Assembly: GCF_000328475.2 (NCBI RefSeq)
Contig: NC_026479.1
Location: 1,178,001 to 1,242,000, forward strand
Length of the DNA stretch: 64,000 nt
Reading direction: 5' to 3'
Source: Mycosarcoma maydis
Taxonomy: Eukaryota; Basidiomycota; Ustilaginomycetes; Ustilaginales
Shown: positions 48,609 through 59,200 of the stretch, one piece after another
How positions within the stretch are numbered: position 1 is the first letter of the stretch
How the letters are laid out: each line of letters begins with the position of its first letter
Made by a program: the position numbers and the translations under genes
The notes under the pieces: model-generated
Database searches by the model: none
Seen by the model: only the letters and a program-made list of their open reading frames with translations
What the model was told of the DNA's origin: nothing

Positions 48609-48757
48609 TGCTCCGGGTGGGACTCGAACCCACGATCTCGCGGTTTCGTGTAGAAAAGCAACCTTTTCTGCGATTAAAACCCCATGAACTCGAAGATCTC
48701 GAAACCAGATCTGAGAAACATAAGCCACATGCCTTAATCCAACTTGGCCACCGGAGC
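48609..48757 (-). tRNA. tRNA-Ile(UAU) with a 74-nt intron
   Basis: On the minus strand, acceptor GCTCCGG pairs with CCGGAGC, discriminator A, followed at once by a T run that is a Pol III terminator. The D-arm is GCC-loop-GGC with GTTGGATTAA; the T-arm is GTGGG-TTCGAGT-CCCAC; the variable loop is AGATC. The anticodon stem TGTGG/CCGCG uses two G-U pairs and encloses CT-TAT-G, giving anticodon UAU for AUA codons. The intron is plus-strand 48645-48718. Yeast and human tRNA-Ile(UAU) also carry introns and the same GCTC acceptor start. A Leu/Ser reading with a long variable arm was considered and fits worse. Confidence 0.85.
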
Positions 48758-49123
48758 GGCGTTTTCGGGCGAGAAAACAATATTGTGATTATAAACCTGG
48801 TTGACGTGAGTGACCGCCAGCGAAGCTGTTACCTGCGGACTTAAGGTGGGCACCGCCTCACTACTCAGTGACAGGACAGGCTCGCTTTGAAAAGTACGAG
48901 AAGAGTTCAAGCGACACAGCGAGAGCGGACAGACTGATCATAAGGCGGCAGGCAAACGAAATTGTACATTGCGGCATGAGCGAGGTGTGAGGCAAGGTCG
49001 AGTCAATGAACGATGCATGCAATAGTGACGAAGCCGAATAGAAATGCGGGCGGTGTCCATCGGAGCAGCACCTTCGCTTCTGCACAGTGAAGAGCAGAGA
49101 TCATGCTTCAAAAGTCAAGACGA
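48758..49123. other. Spacer between tRNA-Ile and TOM20
   Basis: This interval covers the tRNA 5' flank and the TOM20 3' flank. Nothing else is recognisable. Confidence 0.45.
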
Positions 49124-50122
49124 TCAGGCCGACTTTTCAGACTCGGACTCAAGCGAAGCCTTCTTGTCGGTTCGCGGGCTGGTAGCGCCTCCAAACACGG
49201 GTGCTGGGCTCCAGCCCGAGCTGATGTTTTGCTTGGATGGGGATGAGGTCGCAGGGCCGGCGGCCTCGGCAGCGGCGGAAGTGTCGACGCTGGTCAGCTG
49301 GGGCTCTTCGGGTTTGGAGGATGTTTCGCTTTGCTCGGAGGTGGAGGCAGGAGCGGCGGGGGTGGCCATGAGGCCGGTTTCGTTGAGGCTGGTAGCAGAA
49401 AGGGTGTCCCATTCCTGGCTCGAGGTGGTTCCGCTGTCGGTAGCAGGTACTGCTGCTGCTTTGGCGGGCGAAGAGGTGGTGGTGGAGGCCGAGGTAGAAA
49501 CTTCCTTGTCGTCCTCGTCGTTCGTGTCGTTCGTGTCGTTCTTGTTGTTCTTGTCTTCCTTGTCAGCTTCAGCCTCAGTTGGAGCGGCGGGAGACGGACC
49601 ATCGTCATCCACCTCGTCGAGGGTCGCAGCTGACATGCCCTCTGCACCCTCATTACCGCCTCCGGTAGCAATGTCCTTGCTGACAATGCGCATGATGGTA
49701 TCAAACACCTCCTTGGGCACGGCCTTCTGGTAGATCATGATCAACTCTACGGGTTGCGGGTACACCTTGAGCGCTCGGAAAAAGGCAGCGGCAGCATCGA
49801 GGTACTTATCGGAACCCATGGCAAACAGCTGCTCACCGAGCGAGACATACTTGAGGAAGTACTGTTCGCGCTCCTCGACACCCGAGGGGAAGACGCCTGG
49901 TGTACGCACTTCCTGCAGCAGCTCTTGGATGAAGCCCTCTTCCTGCTGTGCGCGTCTAGCAGCCTGCTTCTTGTCGGCCTTGGAAGTCTTTTTGCTTTCC
50001 TTGCGCAAACTCTTGCGGAAGACTGGGTCGTTGCGACGACGGTGGTCAAAGTAGACGGCGTATCCGATGCCCGCCACTCCGAGAACGGAGAGCGAGGCGA
50101 GCACGATCTGCGAAGTCTTCAT
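49124..50122 (-). CDS. TOM20: Mitochondrial import receptor Tom20
   Basis: The 332-residue product begins with the Tom20 signal anchor (about 5-24, QIVLASLSVLGVAGIGYAVYFDHRRRNDPVFRKSLRKESKK), which inserts it in the outer membrane with the receptor facing the cytosol. The conserved receptor core follows at about 50-155: EEGFIQELLQEVRTPGVFPSGVEEREQYFLKYVSLGEQLFAMGSDKYLDAAAAFFRALKVYPQPVELIMIYQKAVP, containing the single TPR that binds amphipathic presequences. Fungal Tom20 is usually about 170-190 residues; here an extra 150-residue acidic, Ser/Thr/Asn/Asp-rich tail is present, encoded partly by GTCGTTCGT-type repeats (about 49515-49550). The tail's role is unknown. Divergent from BMT2. Confidence 0.93.
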   Translation of the reverse strand: MKTSQIVLASLSVLGVAGIGYAVYFDHRRRNDPVFRKSLRKESKKTSKADKKQAARRAQQEEGFIQELLQEVRTPGVFPSGVEEREQYFLKYVSLGEQLFAMGSDKYLDAAAAFFRALKVYPQPVELIMIYQKAVPKEVFDTIMRIVSKDIATGGGNEGAEGMSAATLDEVDDDGPSPAAPTEAEADKEDKNNKNDTNDTNDEDDKEVSTSASTTTSSPAKAAAVPATDSGTTSSQEWDTLSATSLNETGLMATPAAPASTSEQSETSSKPEEPQLTSVDTSAAAEAAGPATSSPSKQNISSGWSPAPVFGGATSPRTDKKASLESESEKSA

Positions 50123-50799
50123 GTTTGCGTGCGAGAGTCCCCTCTGCGTGGCAGTCGAGGTTCGTGTGAGAGAAGAAAGGGTACGCAGGGACGAAGGAAT
50201 CGATCAACGGATGCTCCGATGTGGTTGGTGTGCAAGAACACAAAGAAGAATGACGAGTAGAAGCCAACGATGCGTGATTGAATTTGACAGCTGCTGCACT
50301 CACCACACTCACGACTCACGACCACGACTCGTGACTGCGAAAAGCGCAAAGAGCAACCGATTCGTCAAATTCATTTCCAGTGAGTGTCTCCGTCACCGTC
50401 ATTCTGCGCACGAGAAGATCGAGCTAGAGCTAGCGACCCGTTGCGCTTGCTCGCTGCCCTCTGTTTCGGTGACTTTTCTCCCTCTCGTTTTTTTTTTTTT
50501 TTTTGGCTTCAATCCGAATTCGTGAATCGTGAATCGTGAATGTGGAGCAGTCTTCCGGCTCAGTACGTGGCGTGTTGAAAAAGGTCGTGAGTTTTCTTCC
50601 AAATTTTTGAGAAAAAAAAACAGTTCAGCTTCTGACACTCACGAACGGAGACGAGTTGGGCAAGCAAGCTCGAGGACCACCCAGCTGAAAGTTGTTGGAC
50701 CCTTGCTCCCACAGCTGTTCGAAGCCCCCCCACCCATACCTTCTCCGATTCGTGATTGCGGCCACTCGTCCTTCCAGATCATCTTTCAAGCACAGTAAC
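50123..50799. promoter_or_regulatory. Divergent TOM20-BMT2 upstream region with TCGTGA motifs and a T tract
   Basis: A 17-base T run occupies 50488-50504. Motifs occur as ACTCACGACT/ACTCGTGACT words at about 50307-50337, as three overlapping copies at 50518-50541, and at 50748-50757, only 43 bp before the BMT2 ATG. Confidence 0.5.
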
Positions 50800-51957
50800 A
50801 TGTCGCGAACAAAGAAAAACAAGCCAGGAGCCGCAGAGCGAGCCGCCAAGGCTGCTGCAACTGCAATCGAGTCCGCTGCCACCCCCGTTGCGGATGCCGC
50901 TCCTGCGGCTGCTACAGCCGCCAAGCCAGCTACTACTGCAAGCGAAGCTCAGGCCACGACCAGCTCGAAGCGAGGCAAGCTCATTCGACCACGAGGCAAA
51001 CGAGGAGGTATCAAGAACCGCAAGGGTGGCGCGTCAGCCAAGTCAGCCCAAGTTCAACAGTCTGCCGTCAAGGATGCGCGAAAGGCGAAAGGCAATGCTG
51101 CTGCGGACAGCAAAGACTTTACCGACTCCAACGCTGCCCCTGTTCCCCCTGCCGAGCATGCCGAGAAGATCGCCAAGTTCCATACTCTTCTCAAGCAGCT
51201 TGAGCAGGCTAAGACCGCTGCCGACAAGGACGAGATCCAAGCCGGACTCGACTCTCTCGGCGGCCTCGCGCAGTACCAAGCGTGGTCCTTGACTGGATCG
51301 GCCAAAGCCGGTCAGACGCCCACCAGCAAGTGGTGCATGGAAGCTCTCGCTACCGTCTATAAGCACGATCGCGATCTGCCCAAGTTCAGGGTGCTTGATG
51401 TTGGCGCTATCACCGGAACTGCCTATGAAAAATATCGTTGGGTCGATGCTACCTACATCGATTTGCATCCGCAAGGTGACAATGTTCAAAAGTACAGCTT
51501 CTTTGAATTTCCTGTTCCCACCGACACAAAGCAACGTTTCAACATGGTCGCTCTTAGCTTGGTCATCAACTTTGTCGGCGACGTCAGGAAGAGAGGTGAA
51601 ATGCTTCGACACGTACACAAGTACCTTCCAGACAACCAAGACACTCCTGGATTCTGCTTCCTCGTCCTACCCCTCAGCTGCCTCACCAACTCGAGGTACA
51701 TGAACCAATCGCATCTGCGAGCCATTCTGAGTTCGCTCGGATTCAATGTGGTCAAGCAATCCGACTCGAACAAACTTTCCAGGTGGCTGCTCCAGAGGAA
51801 GCCACTGAAAGAACGCCAAGAGGCGGCTGCAAACAACGGCAATGCCGCAGCAGCATCCGACGAGTGGGACGGCACAGTGTTCAAAAAGCGCGATATCAAC
51901 CCAGGTAAAGACAGGAATAACTTTGCCATTGTTGTTGATCCCAAACCCGAGCAGTAG
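50800..51957 (+). CDS. BMT2: 25S rRNA adenine-N1 methyltransferase Bmt2-like
   Basis: The 385-residue product matches fungal Bmt2, the nucleolar enzyme that makes one of the two m1A modifications in 25S rRNA. The N-terminal 95 residues are Ala/Lys-rich with a basic patch GKLIRPRGKRGGIKNRKGG suited to nucleolar targeting. The Bmt2 core starts at GGLAQYQAWSLTGSAKAGQTPTSKWCMEAL, then LDVGAITGTAYEKY (SAM site), YIDLHPQ (acidic ribose ligand), FNMVALSLVINFVGDVRKRGEMLRHVHKYL and FLVLPLSCLTNSRYM. The Met at 50800 is the natural start; the frame is open 36 codons upstream without conservation. The stop faces that of ETF-QO 146 bp away. Confidence 0.9.
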   Translation: MSRTKKNKPGAAERAAKAAATAIESAATPVADAAPAAATAAKPATTASEAQATTSSKRGKLIRPRGKRGGIKNRKGGASAKSAQVQQSAVKDARKAKGNAAADSKDFTDSNAAPVPPAEHAEKIAKFHTLLKQLEQAKTAADKDEIQAGLDSLGGLAQYQAWSLTGSAKAGQTPTSKWCMEALATVYKHDRDLPKFRVLDVGAITGTAYEKYRWVDATYIDLHPQGDNVQKYSFFEFPVPTDTKQRFNMVALSLVINFVGDVRKRGEMLRHVHKYLPDNQDTPGFCFLVLPLSCLTNSRYMNQSHLRAILSSLGFNVVKQSDSNKLSRWLLQRKPLKERQEAAANNGNAAAASDEWDGTVFKKRDINPGKDRNNFAIVVDPKPEQ

Positions 51958-52103
51958 CAGCACCTTATCATTGCTCCCTCTGTACTTTTAGATACGAACC
52001 TCAAAACTGACACGCAAGCGTTACTTCAAACTGCGTCCGCCGAATAATTGTGTTTTGTTTGCGGGTACTATGCTGAGACAATGTGGGATGAGAAACGTCA
52101 TGT

Positions 52104-54089
52104 CTAGGTCAAAGAGTACTTGGGTCCTCCACCACCCTCAGGCACGTCCCAACGAATGCTCTGGTCAGGCGTCTTGATCGAGCACGTGTAGCAGTGGATG
52201 CAGTTCTGACTGTTAATCACGAGCTTCTTACCCAATGCATCCTCCTGATCGGGAGTGTCAGCTTCCACGTACTCATACACGCCAGCGGGGCAGCAACGGC
52301 CCAAGGGCCCTTCGAAAGTGCCGACATTGCGCTCAACATGACCCTTGTAGTCTCCCTCTTTTACCACGAGGTGGACAGGCTGGTCCTCAGCGTGATTCGT
52401 ACCGGTCCTCGAGACCGAGGTCAAAATATCGAAGGAAAGCTTGCCGTCCGGCTTGGGGTATTCGATCGGCTCGCATTCGGAGGCAGGCTTGGTCTGGGCG
52501 TGGTCCTCACCAGGGTGGTGGAAGGTCCAAGGTACACGACCCTTGAGGATCATCGAGTCAAGACCAGAGTAGGCCAGACCACCCCAGAAGCCGAGTGGAC
52601 CGTGGAACGAAGGCCGCAGATTGCGCACCTCGTACAGCTCCTTCATGACGTACGTATCGTCGAGCCTCGTCTTGTAGCCGGCAAGGTCAATCGTGTCTTC
52701 GGAGCCTGACTCAGCTCGTTTGGCAAGCGCTTCGACGACAGCCTCAGCAGCGACCATGCCAGACTTCATGGCGTTGTGCGTGCCCTTGATCTTGGGTACG
52801 TTGAGGAATCCGGCAGCACAACCCACCAAGGCACCACCAGGGAAGTGAAGCTTGGGAATTGACTGGTAGCCACCCTCGTTGAGCGTCCTGGCGCCATAAG
52901 CAAGGCACTCGCCACCCTCAAGGAGATCTTTGAAGAAGGGATGGTGCTTCATCTTTTGGAATTCACGGAAGGGGCTGAGGTAAGGGTTCTTGTAATCCAG
53001 ACCGACGACGAGACCAATCGAGACCATATTGTCCTCCATGTGGTACGTCCAGCTACCTCCATACGTGCTCGTGTCCAGCGGCCAGCCCATGGTGTGGGTC
53101 ACCAGACCGGCCTGGTGCTTCTCGGGCTTGACTCGCCAGACTTCCTTGACACCGAGGCCATAAGTCTGTGGATCAGCGCCAACGGCGTCACGAAGTCCGA
53201 GTTGCTTGATCATCTTTTGTGTCATGGAACCGTGCGCACCTTCGGCGAAAAGCGTGATCGGCGCGTGGAACTCCATGCCTGGTTCGAACGAGTCCTTGGG
53301 CTTGCGTGACTTGTCGAGTCCAATCTCGTTGGTGATGACACCCTTGATGCCGATGGGCTTACCGTTTTCATCCATCTGCCACAGTGGCTGTGCGGCAGCG
53401 AAACCGGGATAGATTTCGACACCCGCAGCTTCGGCCTGCTCACCCAACCATGAGACGACGCGCGAGAGCGAGACAATGTAGTTGCCCTTGTTGGACATTT
53501 GCGGTGGATGCGGCATGGGAAACGATCCGGTAGGTGTAAGGAAGCGCATGTGATCTTCGAGCGCAGGCTGATTGAGAGGAGCACCGAGTTCCTTCCAGTC
53601 TGGCAAGAGCTCATCGAGGGCATTGGTCTGGATGACAGCACCCGAGAGGATGTGGTTGCCAACTTCAGGGCCCTTTTCAAGCACGACGACACGGATCTCC
53701 TCGCCACGCTCTTCGGCTAGCTGCTTGATCTTGATGGCGGCACTGAGACCCGCTGGACCACCTCCAACGATGATCACGTCGACCTCGTCAGAAACTCGCT
53801 CGACGGTGGTGAGGTCGAAAGGCTCGCCATCACCCTCTTCGATGGGCGTGGCTCTTTGAGCGACTGACGTTGTCGAAAAGGCGCGCCCAATGACGGAGGA
53901 GCTTGCGAAGCAGCTTGCTCGGGCATTTGCAAGACAGCTGCGAGAAGCCAATGTGGAGAGCGAAGCTGCTGATGCCACGGAAGCAGACGAGGTGGCGCGA
54001 AGCGAACCACCAGCCTTGTGGGCGGTGCTGCTGCGGAGGACGCTCGCCAGACGGGCTGGCGAGGCGTGTGTGGTGCGAGCAGCGAACAT
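52104..54089 (-). CDS. CIR2: Electron-transfer-flavoprotein:ubiquinone oxidoreductase
   Basis: The 661-residue product is mitochondrial ETF-QO (human ETFDH, yeast Cir2), which moves electrons from ETF, reduced by fatty-acid, amino-acid and choline dehydrogenases, into the ubiquinone pool. It has an Arg/Ser-rich presequence of about 75 residues, the FAD motif VDVIIVGGGPAGLSAAIKIKQ, EKGPEVGNHILSGAVIQTNAL, the quinone-binding region with GYQSIPKLHFPGGALVGCAAGFLN, and a C-terminal 4Fe-4S site: CCPAGVYEYV and NCIHCYTCSIKTP, the usual four cysteines. Length and order are normal for the family. Like SQR at 5.5 kb it feeds the same quinone pool. Confidence 0.96.
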   Translation of the reverse strand: MFAARTTHASPARLASVLRSSTAHKAGGSLRATSSASVASAASLSTLASRSCLANARASCFASSSVIGRAFSTTSVAQRATPIEEGDGEPFDLTTVERVSDEVDVIIVGGGPAGLSAAIKIKQLAEERGEEIRVVVLEKGPEVGNHILSGAVIQTNALDELLPDWKELGAPLNQPALEDHMRFLTPTGSFPMPHPPQMSNKGNYIVSLSRVVSWLGEQAEAAGVEIYPGFAAAQPLWQMDENGKPIGIKGVITNEIGLDKSRKPKDSFEPGMEFHAPITLFAEGAHGSMTQKMIKQLGLRDAVGADPQTYGLGVKEVWRVKPEKHQAGLVTHTMGWPLDTSTYGGSWTYHMEDNMVSIGLVVGLDYKNPYLSPFREFQKMKHHPFFKDLLEGGECLAYGARTLNEGGYQSIPKLHFPGGALVGCAAGFLNVPKIKGTHNAMKSGMVAAEAVVEALAKRAESGSEDTIDLAGYKTRLDDTYVMKELYEVRNLRPSFHGPLGFWGGLAYSGLDSMILKGRVPWTFHHPGEDHAQTKPASECEPIEYPKPDGKLSFDILTSVSRTGTNHAEDQPVHLVVKEGDYKGHVERNVGTFEGPLGRCCPAGVYEYVEADTPDQEDALGKKLVINSQNCIHCYTCSIKTPDQSIRWDVPEGGGGPKYSLT

Positions 54090-55306
54090 AGAGTGAGTGG
54101 AGACGGGAACTCGCAGTCGAATGCGTAGCCGTACAGAAGGTGTCGTGCAGTGGGAAAAGCGACGCGTGAAGGGAGTATGTGGTTGGTGGTATCGCAGTTA
54201 AGATGGTTCAGAACGGTGAAGACTACTACGAACAGAGGTGGTGACGTAGGCGAACAACAACGGCGGCAGAGAGCGGAACTAGATGCAACAACGTGTGTAG
54301 TGTGTTCACGGTTGTTGTAGTGTGACTAATGTGACGATGCGGGGGCGACACACACGAAAAGGAGTTCCAAAGTGCAACTGAGGTTCTGTGAGTGCTTGGA
54401 ACCGGAATCTGGATTGCCTAACTTCCGAACAGAAGCGTTTTCAACAGCAAACCTGTGACCAAATTCGTGGCCGCCGTAGCCGCTCGCAGAGCAAATCACA
54501 GAGAGGCACTTTCCAACCCAGAAAGAAAGCAGAAGACAGTAATTCACGATTCCACACTGAGGACGCCAAGTCGTGAGTTGTTTGGCGCGCGCGCGTCTTC
54601 TTGGCTCTTTTGTCAGAACTGTGACTGACTCATCTTGCACTTTTTCACAGCGAATCAGAATTCTGTGTTCCGTCAGCGACTCGGTCTCTCACCTAGAATC
54701 GAGCGATCTGATCTTTCAATCGCGCCCATCGTCCCGATTGACACCATCCAATGAAACCTTTTTTACCTTGTAACTGGGCAACGCGTGACTGAAACACCAA
54801 GCTTACTCAAAGTCAGTCTGCAAACATCCCCATTTCGGCTCTCTCACGGTATGCACGAACTGCTCCGAGGTTCTCACTGAAGACAATCGACAATCGAAAA
54901 TGCCAGACAATCACATACAAGAAAGGGGAGTTGACTGGCTAGACGCCATTTTTATTCCGTCTAAAGGAAGGATTAGAAAGCTTGCTAGGAAGCTTTCGTC
55001 GCCCGTATACACGAATGGTCCCCCAGCTCGGGTGCCCTATCGGTAGGGGCCCACGAGCAAATGGGAGAAAACATCGGCGAGCGTATGAAGAGTGTGTGAT
55101 AAGGATACAAATACTGAAAGCCCATAATGCAAGGTACTAGAAAGAAAGCAAAAAGAGAGAGCAGAGAGGATGGCGAGACAGTCTAAAAAGAGGGGAAAGC
55201 ATAGGAGAGCACGAACGCCGAAACGCCTATCAAAGGCTTCTTGCAACCATCGTGCCTACATCTATGTGTCTATGTCTATGGAGAGAGAAGGACGGAGGAA
55301 AGGCGC
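54090..55306. other. Intergenic region, no gene seen
   Basis: This interval is the ETF-QO 5' flank and the DPBB-gene 3' flank. It has one AATTCACGATT motif (about 54541) and a GCGCGCGCG run near 54585. Nothing else is supported. Confidence 0.45.
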
Positions 55307-56203
55307 TTAGAGACCCTGGCCGTCGATGAAGCCCCAGGTGACCGACTCGATCGACTCGGGGTTCTCGTAGTTGTTAGCGAGGCGCTTGTAAGCCTCACCG
55401 AGAGCAACCTCACCCTCAGGGCCGTTGTAGTAGTTGACGACCTGGACAGAGAGCTCCTTGCCGTTCTGGTTGTTCTTGATCTGGATCCACTTGCCGCAAG
55501 CGTCACCGAGCTTGTCAGCCGAGAGGAGCGACGAGGCACTGATGGCGATGGGGAGCGAGGCGCGGTCGAGCTGAACACCGCAGGCGTTGTCAACGTTAGC
55601 CCACCATTCCGGGGTGGAGACGACGGTCTTAGAGTTGGTGTTCGAGGCAGGCTGGGGAGCGGCCGAAGTGACAGAGGTAGGGGCGGGAGCCGAGTAGGTC
55701 ACCGACTTGGGGGTGGGGGTAGCCGAGGGAGTGTAGGCCTTGGTGTAGACAGCCTGGGGGGGAGCCTGGGTAGAAGTGGCCTTCTGCTGCTCCTGCTCCT
55801 TGTGCTGCTGCTGGTTGTTCTGCTGGGCGGGGGCGCCCGAGCCGAACGACCACGAGATGGGGAAGACACCAGCGTCCATGTTGCCGTTGTTGAGGGCAGA
55901 GAAGAGGCTGGTCGACATGTCGAGCGAGCCCCACGAGCAACCAGGGCAAAGGTCGACAATCTGAGCCTGCTGGGTGTTGCCGTTCTGGGTGTTGGTGATG
56001 GTGACGGTCTTACCGCAGTTGGATCCACCGTTCCACTCAGGAGCGTTCATGGCAACAATGAAGTCCGAGCCGGAGTTGGTCCAACCACAAGCACCGAGAC
56101 CGGCAGCGTAGTAGGTGGCCTGGCCGCTGGATCGCTTGACGATGGGGGCGGCCGAGGCGCCGGCGACGGCGAGAGCGAGAGCGAGGACGTTGGAAGCGAG
56201 CAT
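55307..56203 (-). CDS. Secreted double-psi beta-barrel (RlpA/expansin-like) protein
   Basis: The 298-residue product has a signal peptide (MLASNVLALALAVAGASA|APIVKR), with a KR dibasic site that Kex2 could cut. An N-terminal DPBB domain follows: GQATYYAAGLGACGWTNSGSDFIVAMNAPEW, CGKTVTITNTQNGN, AQIVDLCPGCSWGSLDMSTSLFSAL. A Gln/Pro/Ser/Thr-rich linker (about 130-195) leads to a second barrel-like module: ACGVQLDRASLPIAISASSLL, CGKWIQIKNNQNGKELSVQVVNYYNGP, ALGEAYKRLANN. Related fungal proteins include barwin-like, expansin-like and riboflavin-aldehyde-forming-enzyme-like secreted proteins. The expansin catalytic HFD triad is not evident, so cell-wall loosening is unproven. Strong codon bias suggests high expression. 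Confidence 0.82.
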   Translation of the reverse strand: MLASNVLALALAVAGASAAPIVKRSSGQATYYAAGLGACGWTNSGSDFIVAMNAPEWNGGSNCGKTVTITNTQNGNTQQAQIVDLCPGCSWGSLDMSTSLFSALNNGNMDAGVFPISWSFGSGAPAQQNNQQQHKEQEQQKATSTQAPPQAVYTKAYTPSATPTPKSVTYSAPAPTSVTSAAPQPASNTNSKTVVSTPEWWANVDNACGVQLDRASLPIAISASSLLSADKLGDACGKWIQIKNNQNGKELSVQVVNYYNGPEGEVALGEAYKRLANNYENPESIESVTWGFIDGQGL

Positions 56204-59200
56204 TTTGAAAGTGTGAAAAGAGGAGTCCAGTAAAGGAAGTGGGAGGATGTGGGTTGATGAGATTTGATGAAAGGAGCGGATAAGATAGGCTTCGATGTGG
56301 TGGGCTTATATGGGACTTGGAAGGGGTAGCCCCAGTAGCGGTGTTTTCCGCTGTATCCTCGCTGCTACTGAGGCGTAGACTAGTATTTGCCGAGCGTACT
56401 CGAGGCGACATGAAAGCAGTTCCTCTCTGCTTGGTGGTGAGCGGATCTGCTTGCGGCGAACAAAGATTTACGATCGAGGCGGATCGGCAGTGTTAGTCAT
56501 GGTGAAACCTTGTTGATCTGAAGAAATGCTCGCGACAATGCTAATGTGGCTGACGACGGCATACAAGCAGTAGAAAGTACAGCGACATGCTCCTTTGATT
56601 GTACTAGAGAAAGGGGCACAAAGGACGTTTGACCGAGCCAGCAGCGTGGCCAGAATTCAGGGGTCCAAGAGAAGAACAGCTTGGAACGGACAGGAGATGG
56701 CCGGAGGGGCGCGTTTTCAGCAGGGCGAGAAAGTTTTACAAGCTTGTCGGTGTGAACCCTTGAAAGTCAGCATGAAACCGCCAATCCGAAACGAGGGTGT
56801 GATTGCAAAGAAAGGGCCACAAACCTGTTTGCGGCAGGTGATGGCGACGAGCGGGTTTCAGGACGGCGTGGTCAGGGGTTGGGAGCTGCGGGGATGACGA
56901 GCAGAGAAGTTACTAATGAGCACCCCGAAATTTTAGCAACGCTAGCTGGCTTTAGCTTTTGGGGATCCACGAGACATCAGACTCGGCCAGCTGGCCATTT
57001 CCGACAGGCACGAGATGAAGCTAGGAACCGGCATGAGAGGTCGCTCGCAGACAATTTGCCTTCAGCCGAAGCCTGTTCCGCTGTCTCAGCGGCAGGGGCG
57101 GCACCTGCTCGTCTTGACACGACAGCAGCCAGATGTCAGAATTTTGTGAAAATTGGGGTATTTTTGATGTTTGCACGCCATTCTATGAAAGCCACGAGGC
57201 ACGCACGAAAAAAAAGAGGGGACAGATGGATGGTCTCAGAATTTCTAGGTTCCGAGAATTTTCAGCCAAATTGACAATTTACGGCCTGCAGGTCAGTCTT
57301 CTTGAATACTTGAAATGAAGAGATACAGTACATTCTTTTAAAAAATGGCCAAATACAACCACCTTTTTGAACGATTCACAGACTTGGTTGAGGTGTCACA
57401 AAAATGGATCGGTAGCTCAAACTTACTAGAGCTTCGTAAGCCTCAAACGCAGCACAGGTCGAGGATCGACAGCCATCGCTTGCCTCGGCTAACCATGCTG
57501 CCTGACGATCGCGGCATTCCCATTGTACGCCATTGATTGCATAATTGCGCTTCTGATCCCAGGCATCTGGTATGGAGTGAAAGCAACCGGTTACAACGCT
57601 CATGTCTAACCGATGGATGAGAACTACAGTGTGAGTCATTGGAAGAGACGCACACTTGCACTCGTCAGCCTTACTTTTTGTTGGATTGCGCAGTGCTTTC
57701 GAGGATGTATCAGATTTGGTCCAGCCTATGTGTACCTCAAACAGCTTGGCTAGCAGTCAAGAGTGTCTCGGTGGACGCTCGGCCGCTTCGATTTATCTGT
57801 TGCTTCACTAACTTGCATCAAGCTCATACTCCGTCTGGCCTCTGGAAGAGAAAGGCTGTTGAAAAATCACGTAAAACTCTCACTTGTTCGAGTTGGGCTG
57901 GCAAGGAAATCACGAATATACCAGATAGGAAGGTCACTGAGCGACTCAGTAGGAAGATTTTGGGGGTGGGTTTTTTCTTTTTCTTTTTTTTCTTTCTTTT
58001 TCTTTTTTTTCTTTCTTTTTCTTTGTTTCTCAGTGACAGATGCAGCCAAAAGTAAGGGTAACCAAACTGGTGAATGCAAGGTAGACGCGTCGACAAGCCG
58101 CCCGCGCTATGTTGTCTGAAAACAGGGTGCCAACCCCCTACGCCATACACTAGCTCGCCAGGGCAGCAGCGGACAGCTCAGAGCCAGGTTTTGGCACGGA
58201 ATTCTCGGTCGGCTCAACTTAAAATCGGGCGTTCTCCTGGCGGCTCAGATCGCTGTTGATCATCAGCTTCTGCTTGCATCACACGCAGGAACGAGGAATG
58301 TGATCGCTAGTTAGCGAAGAGCAGCTGGTTATTTAGGTTGCAGCCGTAGATGGAAGTGTGAATGCGATCCCCGACTGCGGCGGCTGTGACTGATCAGAAT
58401 GGTAGGCCAGCCCCTGACAGCCCTGGCAGAAGGTTTCGATCTCACTGAAATCTTGTGAATCGTCTCACTCAGCCATGCGATGGTTGACCAGATTGACATC
58501 AACCCATCAGCTAGCAAAGGGGCCCATCTTCTTGACCGAACACATCCAAATGTGGTCGCACGTCATGCTATGGATTTCTACATGCACTATATCATTACTA
58601 CCTGTGATTGAGCTTTTGTCTCGGGCCAGAGGCATACGAATCTTCTTTTATCAGCCATTCGCTGGACAGAGCGGAGAAAGATTGAATCGTACAACCGATT
58701 ATGCTTGCCACACTGGAGTCGCGGAGAGTGAGCATGGCTGGTGAACCTTGTCCATCTTGAAATGCACCCTCAATCTCGCCTTGCTTACGGCGTTAGTTTG
58801 AAGGGGGACCGAACTTAAGATGATCTTAGATCGAGTGCAGAGATGATATGATTGCGACGTTCCTTAGCCCTTCTTTGCTTACACTCGACTCACGCTGTTG
58901 TTGCTTCTCAGACTGAGCCTGATGTCTTCGAAACTCAACTTGCCTTGGCAAAACCGTTTCACACCTGTTGCACAACCGCCTAGAAATATGCTGTTGCGAG
59001 ACAAAAGGGCGAATTTCGTGGCTGAACTGAACAAGGTCAAATCACGAATTCCAAAAGTGGCTTGCTTTGAAGTACGCTGCAAAGAGATCGACCCGGAACC
59101 GGCCAATGGAGAAAAGCCGCCTGCAGCCAGGCGTGTAAAGGCGGCAATTCAGGCAAGTCTGCATGCTCAAAACTTCACGAGTGAATCAACTTGTATTGCA

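Noticed and set aside
55241..56233. 330-codon plus-strand frame opposite the DPBB gene
   Set aside because: Composition artefact: Val/Gly/Leu-rich, overlapping the whole of a well-supported secreted protein gene.
57639..58055. 138-codon frame with a poly-Phe end
   Set aside because: The Phe run comes from the T/C microsatellite; nothing else is protein-like.
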